The notes beneath the pieces were generated by a model, which saw only the letters and a program-made list of their open reading frames with translations, ran no database searches and was not told the origin of the DNA. Positions 22,988 to 33,900 of a DNA stretch of 64,000 bases are shown piece by piece; the stretch's first letter is position 1, and each line of letters opens with the position of its first letter. Source of the stretch: Dastarcus helophoroides (taxonomy: Eukaryota > Arthropoda > Insecta > Coleoptera > Bothrideridae); assembly GCA_028583605.1 (NCBI GenBank), contig CM053331.1, positions 1,366,501 through 1,430,500 on the forward strand, read 5' to 3'. The position numbers and the translations under genes were made by a program.

Positions 22988-25264
22988 GGTTGAAGATCTA
23001 AAAGAATGAAATTTGTATTAGACAGTTGAATATTATGAGATTGTTTGCAATTGATAGTTAGGCTTCTTCACTCACCTTCAAATAGATGATTTGGAACTAC
23101 CTCCCCGAATTTTATACATTTTCCCACTTCTGATCTAAAAAATACGAATTGAAAACGAATCAGGTAGGTAATACACAGAACTGAACATAAAGATTGATTT
23201 GAATCGGTAGTTACGCTACTTCACTGACCTCTTAAATTTTCCTACTTCTGAACAAACGGACAATTTTGTATTCTGAACTACTACCCCTTCAGATTTGGCA
23301 CTAAAACCTCGAATTTTGCACATTTTCCCACTTCTGAACAAACGAAAACTTTTGGTATCAGGTAATATACACAAGTATATGTTGGTTTTATTTAAACTTT
23401 TCACTACCCTGTAAACCCTGCAAATGACTTGGTACTACCTCATCGAATTTTGCACACTTTCCCACTTCTGAACAAACGGAAACATGTTGTATCAGCTAAT
23501 AAACAGAAGTATGGGTACTGCATTTGGTTTTATTTTAACTTTGGTCTACCCTGTAAAGCCTGCAAATGACTTGGTACGACCTCATCGAATTTTGCACATT
23601 TCCCTACTTCTGAACAAACCAAAAATTTTGGTATCAGCTACTATACACACATATAGGTTTGTTTTAATTTAACTTTTCACTACCCTTCAAAGCCTACAAA
23701 TGACTTTGTACTATCTCATCAAATTTGGCACATTTTCCCACTTCTGAATAAACGAAAAGATATTGCATCAGCTAATTTATAGAAGTAGGGGTACTGCATT
23801 TGGTTTTATTTCAACTTTTCACTACCGTGTAAACCCTGCAAATGACTTGGTACTACCTCCTCCAATTTTGCACATTTTCCCACTTCTGAACAAACGAAAA
23901 ATGTTGGTATCAGGTAATATACAAAAGTATAGATTGGTTTTATTTTAAGTTTTCACTACCCTTCGAACCCTACAAATGACTTTGTACTACCTCATCAAAT
24001 TTTGCACAATTTCCCACTTCAGAACAAACGGAAAAATGTTGTATCAGCTAATGTACAGAAGTATGGGTACTGCATTTGGTTTTATTTTAACTTTGACTAC
24101 CCTTCCCCTTCACAATGGACGATTACGTTAGGGCTCGAACTTTTTACATTTTCCTACTTCTGAAGAAACAAATAATGTTGCTATCAATGTAATATACAGA
24201 ATTATGGGTAATATATCTAGTTTTATTACAAGTTTTCAGTAACCTCCTCATAGCAGTAGACAATTTTTACAAACATTAAGGATCTGAACATCTGAAGGAA
24301 TGACATCTGTAGTAGACAGTTGTGTATTATAAAAGTGATTGGAATCGTTAGTTAGGCTTCTTCACTCTCTCATCAAATGGGGGTTTGGCTACTTCCTTGA
24401 ACTATGAACATTTTCCCACTTCTGAACAAACGAAAAATTTTAATATCAGGTAATATATACAAGTATGGGTAATGTATTTCGTTTAATTTCGATTTTTCAT
24501 TATCCTCTCTACTCGCCATCGACGATTTTATAAACGTTGAGGATCTGGAAAGAATTACATCTGTAGTGGACAGTTGAGTATTATACAATTAATTAGAATT
24601 GGTAGTTACGCTTTTTCACTACCCCTTTAGATTGTTGATTTGGCACTAAATCGTCGGATTTTGCACATTTTCCCACTTCTGAACAAACGAAAACTTTTAG
24701 TTTTAGGTAATATACACAAGTATAGGTTAATTTTATTGCAACTTTTCACTACCCTGTAAACCTTGCAAATGATTTGGTACTACCTCATCCAAATTTGACA
24801 GTTTCCCACTTCTGAACAAACGAAAATATGTTGTATCAGTTAATATACAGACGTATGGGTACCGTATTCGATTTTATTTCGACTTTTCACTGCCCTCCCT
24901 CTTCGCAATGGACGATTTTTACAAACGTTAAGGCTCGGATTTTGTACATTTTCCCACTTCTGAACAAGAGAATTTTTGGTATCGGGTATATACACAAGTA
25001 CAAGTTGCTTTTATTTCAACTTTGCACTACCCTGTAAGCCCTAAAAATGACTTGGTACTACCTCATCGAATTTTGCACATTTTCCCACTTCTGAACAAAC
25101 GTATAAATGTCGTATCAGCTAATATACAGAAGTATGGGTACCGCATTTGGTTTTATTTCGACTTTTCACTGCCCTCCCCCTTCGCAATGGATGATTTTTA
25201 CAAACGTTAAGGCTCGAATTTTGCACATTTTCCCACTTCTGAACAAACAAAAAATTTTGCTATC

Positions 25265-26700
25265 AAGTAATACACGCGAGTATGGGTACCACATTTGGTT
25301 TTATTTCGACTTTTCATTGCCCTCCCCCTTCGCAATGGATGATTTTTACAAACGTTAAGGCTCGAATTTTGCACATTTTCCCACTTCTGAACAAACAAAA
25401 AATGTTGCTATCAAGTAATACACGCGAGTATGGGTACCACATTTGGTTTTATTTCAATTTTTCACTACCCTTCAAACCCTTCAAATGACTTTGTGCTACC
25501 TCATCAAATTTTGCAAATTTTCCCACTTCTGAACAAACAAGAAATGTTGCTATCAAGTAATACACGCGAGTGTGGGTACCACATTTGGTTTTATTTCAAT
25601 TTTTGACTATCTTTCAAACCCTTCAAATGACTTTGTGCTACCTCATCAAATTTTGCAAATTTTTCCACTTCTGAACAAACAAAAAATGTTGCTATCAAGT
25701 AATACACGCGAGTATGGGTACCACATTTGGTTTTATTTCAATTTTTGACTACCTTTCAAACCCTTCAAATGACTTTGTGCTACCTCATCAAATTTTGCCC
25801 ATTTTCCCACTTCTGAACATACCAAAAATTTTGCTATCAAGTAATACACGTGAGTATGGGTACCACATTTGGTTTTATTTCAATTTTTGACTACCCTTCA
25901 AACCCTTTAAATGACTTTGTGCTACCTCATCAAATTTTGCCCTTTTTGCCACTTCTGAACAAACAAAAAATTTTGCTATCAAGTAATACACGCGAGTATG
26001 GGTACCACATTTGGTTTTATTTCAATTTTTCACTACCCTTCAAACCCTTCAAATGACTGTGCTACCTCATCAAATTTTGCCCATTTTCCCACTTCTGAAC
26101 AAACAACAAATTTTGCTATCAAGTAATTCACGCGAGTATGGGTACCACATTTGGTTTTATTTCAATTTTTGACTACCTTTCAAACCCTTCAAATGACTTT
26201 GTGCTACCTCATCAAATTTTGCCCATTTTCCCACTTCTGAACAAACAAAAAATTTTGCTATCAAGTAATACACGCGAGTATGGGTACCACATTTGGTTTT
26301 ATTCAATTTTTCACTACCCTTCAAACCCTTCAAATGACTTTGTGCTACCTCATCAAATTTTTCCCATTTTCCCACTTCTGAACAAACAAAAAAATTTGCT
26401 ATCAAGTAATACACGCGAGTGTGGGTACCACATTTGGTTTTATTTCAATTTTTGACTACCCTTCAAACCCTTCAAATGACTTTGTGCTACCTCATCAAAT
26501 TTTGCCCATTTTCCCACTTCTGAACAAACAAAAAATGTTGCTATCAAGTAATACACGCGAGTATGGGTACCACATTTGGTTTTATTTCAATTTTTGACTA
26601 CCTTTCAAACCCTTCAAATGACTTTGTGCTACCTCATCAAATTTTGTAAATTTTCCCACTTCTGAACAAACAAAAAATGTTGCTATCAAGTAATATATAC
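25265..26700 (-). repeat. Recently homogenised B subarray (~143-148-bp monomers)
   Basis: About ten consecutive monomers carry CACGCGAGT[A/G]TGGGTACC and CTTCAAACCCTTCAAATGAC with very few differences, unlike the diverged monomers to the left. Many monomers are divisible by three in length, which keeps a frame open across several units (for example 26138-26455) without implying a gene. Confidence 0.9.
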
Positions 26701-26868
26701 AAGTATGGGTACTGTAGTAGATAGTCGAGTATTATAAAATTTGATTGGAATCGGTAGGTAGGCCTTCTCACTACATTTTCAAATGGTTTATCTCCTCGAA
26801 TTTTGCACCTTTTTCCTACTTCTGAACAAAAGAAAAATTTTCGTATTAGATAATATACACACACAAGT

Positions 26869-27002
26869 CTTTGAATTAAGTGTGCTCCGCTTCAGAATTC
26901 CATGCCCGTATACGACACAAACTACTTGAATCGAATAATTACCCAGTTACGTATGCTAGGAGTAACGTTGTCGTGTGATGAGATCAAAATGACGGTCATT
27001 AT
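26869..27002 (-). repeat. Right terminal inverted repeat of the giant B-satellite structure
   Basis: Reverse complement of 7963-8130: CCGCTTCAGAATTCCATGC, GTATACGACACAAACTACTT, TAGGAGTAACGTTGTC and GATCAAAATGACGGTCA. Similarity stops near 27002. It lacks the short internal duplication seen on the left. Confidence 0.75.
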
Positions 27003-27404
27003 CTATTTAAACGACAAGAGATGCATACCGCGAGTGAACAAGCCTGGAAAAACTTAACTTTCTATTTGGGTTATCTAATGACATTAATAGCCCGAACGGC
27101 GATAACGATCACCGAAATTAATAAAAATTAGAGGGAAAGAGGGAAAGCCGATAGATACGAGAGTAATGTTACGAGTGACAGCCCGTTTGATACGCCGATA
27201 AATTAGTTAACTCGAGATTACTGCTCTGCATCGATACAACGATTAAATTCCTCGGAACTTTGAGATGCTCAAGTGAACTACTAAATTGAAATGGGTAATC
27301 AAATATTATCGAAACCTGATAGGATTCCATACGTAACCTAAACTAAAACGCGTTTAGGATAAAACTAGCTACCACCCCTGACTTCGCCTGTAGAATTTAT
27401 TTAA
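27003..27404. other. No recognised feature
   Basis: About 400 bases of apparently single-copy AT-rich sequence outside the inverted structure. No gene is supported. Confidence 0.5.
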
Positions 27405-27900
27405 TAAATAGCTAAGCACTGGCTGTCACATACAGCACACGCCTAAACGGGTGGCTCTACAAAGAATTTTTCACACGAAGGTTACTTATAGGTAGATAGT
27501 AGTAGGTAAAGGTATAGGTATAGGTTTAGGTATAGGTATAGGTATAGATCGGTGAACACTAAGAAAGGGTTTTTAAAAATTTATCTTGTTAGGGCCTAAA
27601 AATAGGCATTGAAACCCTCAAAGAAAGCAGGCAATAAATAATACACATCAATGGATTTAAAGTTACCTGTACGCCTTCACCACATACTGAAAGTATATGG
27701 CGTTAACTCATCACTTAGACTGTATGATATATCTCGCCACGGCGCGGCGGTGTTTCTTTTGCTTATCGCATTTTTTTATCTGTGTGGCCATACGGCGATA
27801 AAACTGGAAAACTGAACAGAACGAACAACGTTGATAATATACAACGTTGTTTTAATCATAATTTGGCAGATTAAAGGGTTTCGCTGTATTAAAATAGAAC
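27405..27900 (+). repeat. Dispersed repeat 'R27' (inverted partner at 62.07-62.52 kb)
   Basis: Ordered matches to the reverse complement of ~62065-62520 include CACACGAAGGTTAC, AGGGCCTAAAA, GCCACGGCGCGGCGGTGTTT, GCTTATCGCAT, ATCTGTGTGGCCAT and CAGAACGAACAACG. The element type is unknown; no coding domain is visible. This copy contains a hexanucleotide expansion absent from its partner. Confidence 0.8.
27490..27546 (+). repeat. (GGTATA)n hexanucleotide tract
   Basis: About seven to eight GGTATA/GGTTTA-type hexamers sit where the partner copy has only a short unique sequence, so the tract arose after the copies separated. Confidence 0.8.
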
Positions 27901-30390
27901 TGTCGACCGGAAAAGAACTATTATTATTTGCACAGAAAATGGAGAAAGATTATTTACTCTTTCTGAGTTTGGGAACCCTTCTACAACCATGTAAAGTTTA
28001 TAATAAACATAATGGCAGTTTTTATAAACATAAAACATAAGCATAAACAAATTTTTAAAATCATAGAAACAGAATCAAAACACTTCCACTCACAGAAGTC
28101 ATTAATCATGGTTCGCTTTTTAGCGAACAAACAATTAATCATTCTACATACGATGATAATTATCTCTAGAAAGACCACTCGAAATTTCGTAAATTGTTTA
28201 TTTGAAGACAAACCAAACGAGAGCCGTCCGCCGGCCCGATAATTAAACAAATAATTAACAATCGTGCACGGTAATAACGGCCCGGGTTATTTCTGAAATT
28301 TTAATTAGCGCTCGTTGGAGGCGCCCAACGGAAGCAGTCACGAGATGTTTTTACATTCGAATACTTAAATCAATTAAACTTGAGCGCCCCGTCGCCAATT
28401 CACTGAATGTCAGCGACAGAAACACCAAAAGCTTCGCTCCTGACAGAATGCCCGAAAACTTGAACCACAAAAGATTCCGCTGATTAGCGCTCCAAGCGAA
28501 TTATGATTCGAATTGACAATCAACTGGTACTGAAACCGCATAAAATGAAAATTGAAATGCGACCTTAGAAGGAATTTTACCACACACGACCAGGAAAATT
28601 ACTTAATGACCAACATTTAACCGCAATGAGCTTCCCTCGGATTAAATTTATACTCGGTAATGGCCAGTTATTTCCGTAATTCAAATTTTTAACTCCGCTC
28701 ATTTAAAACCATTAACGTGGAATTTCAGGATGTGCGCACCTGCGGCATAGATCACGTTAGAAGGAAGTCGTTTCAATTACACATTTCGTGCTCTTCTTCG
28801 TCGCCTTGGGGAGTTTTCGTTTTTTTCGGAGGTAGCAGTAAATCGCTTGCTTAGCGTACATTTGGAAATTTTTGACATAATGTATTGATCATTAAATAAA
28901 AATCATGAAAACAACACTAACATATAAATGGGAAAGTGCGTTTGTTGGTTTGTTCGCTTTTCACGGTTTTATTACTGGAACGATGTTGACGAAAATTGTT
29001 ATGGGCATACCTTGTGAGGCGGAATCGTTAATGGGGTACGTTTTATCCTGGAGATGCTCCCAAACTAATATCAGATCCAGAAAGAGTAAATAACCTTTCT
29101 CCATTGCCTATGTAAATAAATGATCGGACAGTGACGAAAGCGTCATCTGACAGCGACGACAGCGTCATCTAACAATACTTACCGTATCATTGCACGTGTG
29201 ATTCTTTTAATATAGTGATCTGACAGCGTCATCTAATGGAATAGGGTGCAACAACTACTCAATATGTAGCTGTAGACTCGCTATGCACCTAATTATACAC
29301 ATGATCGTATCAACGAATTTAAACAAAACATCAGTCTGCAATCTACACGAACTCTTTAAAGCTGTGCCTAGCTGATTAGGTTAGTTTTAATAACGTATAT
29401 CCAAACTAATCTTTTAACGAGAAACTATGACTACCTCAGAGCAACCTACCATATCTGGCTCTTAATTAAAACCAGAGACTAATTAAGACACCAAAACAAA
29501 ACAATTTGACCAATTTCGGGCCCATTTAACGACTTGAGAAACCTTATGCCGTTTCAAAACTAGAGTAGATTTTGTGCAAAAAAGTGCCGCCCCAGGTTTT
29601 GATTAATTGACTACAATTCACACAATTGAAAATTCGCCTGGGGCGCCCCAGGTCACCTAGTTAATTTTGTGAATTATGTCAATCTGAATGCATCGTTAAC
29701 ATTCGTACATTCTCACCCGAGACTCTCCTCTGTATCGTTATTATTTTGTGAGTATTTCTACTAATTAAAACATTACATTCAACAGTTAGGTTTACAGTTA
29801 AACGCTAATGGCGTCGGCCGAACGGGCAAATTATCCATTTGAGATTTTCATATACAAAACGTAATTTTTCAGTCGACAGACAGGATGCGTAAATAAGATG
29901 CAACGATCACCTTCGGCCATTCGGGGTCGGTGCAATCGTTTAAATTACAAATTAAAATCTCGAAATGCAGAGAGGATTATTATTCTCGAATTATAACAAG
30001 CCGAGTCATAACTATTACTATGGTAATTTAATTCTTGCGGTAACACTGATTACCGCTGAAAGTCTTCAACTGTTTCAAGAATTTTTTCCTCCACACTCTT
30101 CGTCATTGCCTCGTCGCCTGAAATCTTCAAAGGTTCCAACAATGAATACCACTGAAATTTAAGACGTTGGAATTTTGACCTGACCTCAAAATAGAGGTCG
30201 CAAAATTCAGTTTATCGAATCCGACCATTGTTCTGAATGAATCACAGAAAACTAATCCTCTAAAAAGTGGATTTGGACGTGAATCAATATCCTGAAATTC
30301 GACTTTTATCGAGAAATTGGCATAAGTTTTGAAATTTATAGAATATTTTACACGAGTTGTCGGGAATTAAATACAATTTGTAGATAATTA
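27901..30390. other. Mostly single-copy sequence without a supported gene
   Basis: Short open frames of 60-89 codons are present (for example 27831-28040 and 28905-29093), but none has a recognisable domain, splice context or repeat support. Short direct repeats of the type GACAGCG...CGTCATCT lie at 29130-29240. A dispersed repeat copy is listed separately at 29265-29415. Confidence 0.45.
29265..29415 (+). repeat. Dispersed repeat 'R29', copy 1
   Basis: Shares CGTATCAA.GAATTT, CACGAACTCTTTAAA.CTGTGC and AGCTGATT with 38800-38920 in the same orientation and order. The element type is unknown. Confidence 0.65.
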
Positions 30391-30399
30391 ACACAAACG

Positions 30400-30900
30400 T
30401 GGGTTTGACATTATTGTGCATTTCACAAAATCCCGAATTTGACACAATCGTGGATTTGACACAATCGTGGATTTGACACAATCGTGGATTTGACACAATC
30501 GTGGATTTGACACAATCGTGGATTTGACATTATTGTGCATTTCACAAAATCCCGAATTTGACACAATCGTGGATTTGACACAATCGTAGATTTGACACAA
30601 TCGTGGATTTGACACAATCGTGGATTTGACACAATCGTGGATTTGACACAATCGTTGATTTAGCACAATCGTGGGTTTGACACAATCGTGGATTTGACAC
30701 AACTGTGGATTTGACACAATCGTAGATTTGACACAAACGTGGATTTGATACAAACGTGGATTTGACACCATCGTGGATTTGGCACCGTCGTGAATTTGAC
30801 ACCATTGTGAATTTGACATGATCGTTAATTTGACACCATCGTTGATTTGACACAGTCATGAATTTGATACAATCGTGAGTTTGATCTATCGTGGATTTGA
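30400..30900 (+). repeat. 17-bp minisatellite GATTTGACACAATCGTG
   Basis: About 25-30 tandem units of GATTTGACACAATCGTG, with more variants to the right, and two copies of a CATTATTGTGCATTTCACAAAATCCCG interruption (near 30410 and 30530) marking an internal duplication. Because 17 is not a multiple of 3 and the unit has no stops on the minus strand, all three minus frames are open, giving overlapping artefact frames of up to 195 codons. Confidence 0.95.
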
Positions 30901-33900
30901 CACCATTTATAGAGAATTTTACCCGTGCACGGGTGGATTTGACAGAATCTGTGATGGATATGACCCAAGCTGTGGCGAATTCGATACAAGTTGTAAAGTA
31001 TCGGAACACACGCTGTGATTTTGAGATGCTGAGTGGGAATTTGACACAAGCTGTAATGGATTTGACACAAGCTATAATTGGTTTGACCCAAGATATGATA
31101 ATTTGACACAGGATATGATAATTTGACACGGGATATACTGGATTTTACGCAAGATATGCTAGATTTTAAGTTGACCCGGGACAATGAGATGAAAATTATT
31201 ACGCGTAAAATCGTGAGATAAATTTGACACAAACTATGAAGGATTTGACACAAGATATTGTGGATCTGACACTATTTGGCCCGTTGCCCGTTTGGCAGTT
31301 TGTTTCTAGCTCATGCGATTCTTGCAATTCTTGTTTAAGCTAGTTGTTTATATATACACAATCGCCTCATAATGAGGGCGATTTGACACAAGCTATGGTG
31401 AATTTGACACAAGATATTATGCATTTGAGACGAGTTGACCCGGAACAGTTTGTTTCTCACTAACACAAAGATAATTTTTGCTTAAACTAGTTGTTTGTAT
31501 GTAAATCTCACCATGATGAGGCCGATTCAACACAAGTTATGGTGGATTTGACATAAGATGTTGTAGATCTGGCACAAGTTGGCCAGGAACAGTTTGTATC
31601 TCGCTCATGCGAAGACAATCTTGCACTTAAATTAGTCGTTTGTATGTACACAAATCGTGATGAGGGCGATTTGACACGAGCTATGTTGGATTTGACACAC
31701 GATATTGAGGATCTGACATAATATATTGTGGATCTGACACAAGATATTGTGGATCTGCACAAGTGGCCCGGAGCAGTTTGCTTCTCGCTGATGCGAAGAT
31801 AATTCTTGCTTAAGCTAGTTGTTTGTCAGTAAATCTTACCATAATGAGGCCGATTTAATACGAGCTCTGGTAGATTTGACACACGATATTGTGGATCTGA
31901 CACAAATTGACCTGAAACAGTTCGTTTCTTGCTCATGCGAAGACAATATTGCATTTAAGCTAGTTGCCGCATGATAAGTGCTATGATGGACTTGACATGA
32001 GATATTGTGGATCTGACTCAAGATATTGTGTGTGGATTTGATACAAGTTGCCCCGGAGCAGTTTGTTTCTCGCTCATGCGAAGATAATTCTTGCTTAAAC
32101 TAGTTGTTTGTATGTAAATCTTTCATGATGAGGCCGATTTGACACGACCTATGGTGGATTTGACACACGATATTGTGGATCTGACACAAATTGACCTGGT
32201 ACAGTTTGTTTCTTGCTCATGCGAAGACAATATTGCATTTCAGCTAGTTGCCGCATGATAAGTGCTATGATGGACTTGACATGAGATATTGTGGATCTGA
32301 CTCAAGATATTGTGGATTTGATACAAGTTGCCCCGGAGCAGTTTGTTTCTCGCTCATGCGAAGATAATTCTTGCTTAAACTAGTTGTTTGTATGTAAATC
32401 TTTCATGATGAGGCCGATTTGACACGACCTATGGTGGATTTGACACACGATATTGTGGATCTGACACAAACTGACCTGATACAGTTTGTTTCTTGCTCAT
32501 GCGAAGACAATATTGCATTTCAGCTAGTTGCCGCATGATAAGTGCTATGATGGACTTGACATGAGATATTGTGGATCTGACTCAAGATATTGTGGATTTG
32601 ATACAAGTTGCCCCGGAGCAGTTTGTTTCTCGCTCATGCAAAGACAATTCTTGCTTAAACTAGTTGTTTGTATGTAAATCTTTCATTATGAGGCCGATTT
32701 GACACGACCTATGGTGGATTTGACACACGATATTGTGGATCTGACATAAGTTGGCCTAGAACAGTTTATTTCTCGCTTATGCGAAAACAAGCTTGCATTT
32801 AAGTTAGTCGTTTATAGGTACATACATCACCCCATGATGAGACCTATGATGGATCTAACACAAAATATTGTGGATCTAACACAAGTTGACCCAAAACAGT
32901 TCGTTTCTCACGCATGCGAAGACAATCTTGCACTTAAACTAGTCGTTTGTATGTACACAAATCGTCCCATGATGAGGAAGATTTGACACGAGCTATGGTG
33001 GATTTGAGATAAGATATTATGGATCTGACACAAGTTGACAAGGAGCAGTTTGTTTCTCCCTGATCCAAAGACACTTCTTGCTTAAACTAGTCATTTGTAT
33101 GTACACAAATCTTTCCATACTGAGGGTAAGTTGACACAAGCTATGGTGGATTTGACATAAAATATTGTGGATCTGACACCAGTTGGCCCAAAACAGTTCG
33201 TTTTCCGCGCATGTGAAGACAATCTTGCACTTAAACCAGTTGTTTGTATGTACACAAATCGCCTCATGATGAGAAAGATTTGAAACGAGCCATGGTGAAT
33301 TTGAGACAAGATATTATGGATCTGACACAGGTTGACACGAAGCAGTTTGCTTCTCCCTGATCCAAAGACACTTCTTGCTTAAACTAGTCTTAGTATGTAA
33401 ACAAATATTCCCATAATGAGGGTCAGTTGACACAAGCTATGGTGGATTTGACACAAAATATTGTGGATCTGACACAAGTTGGCCTAGAACAGTTCAATTC
33501 TCGCTTATGCGAAAACAAGCTTGCATTTCAGTTAGTCGTTTGTAGGTACACAAATCATCCCATGATGAGGACTATGATGGATCAAACACAAAATATTGTG
33601 GATCTGACACAAGTTGGCCCAAAGCAGTTTATTTTTCGCGCATGCTAAGACAATCTTGCACTTAAACTAGTCGTTTGTCTGTACACAAATCGTCCCATGA
33701 TGAGGAAGATTTGACACGAGCTATGGTGGATTTGAGACAAGATATTATGGATCTGACACAAGTTGACAAGGAGCAGTTTGTTTCTCCCTGATCCAAAGAC
33801 ACTTCTTGCTTAAACTAGTCATGTGTATGTACACAAATCTTCCAATACTGAGGGTAAGTTGACACAAGCCATGGTGGATTTGACACAAAATATTGTGGAT

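Larger units (their letters stand above)
18191..26868 (-). repeat. Satellite B, right arm (inverted)
   Basis: The same satellite as 8.1-16.07 kb but in opposite orientation: CCCACTTCTGAACAAACGAA recurs throughout, about three dozen times, with GGTTTTATTTCAACTTTTCAC and GTACTACCTCATC. Spacing is ~145 bp in the outer part and longer (~240-400 bp plus pyrimidine tracts) in the inner part. Plus-strand frames reading HIFPLLNKQK are monomer translations. The two arms are not exact mirror copies and have evolved separately. Confidence 0.95.

Noticed and set aside
27490..27546. Interstitial telomere repeat
   Set aside because: The unit is GGTATA/GGTTTA, not the insect TTAGG, and it is short and inside a dispersed repeat.
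30388..31129. 143- and 195-codon minus-strand frames
   Set aside because: The 17-bp unit has no stop in any minus phase, so the open frames are forced by the repeat.
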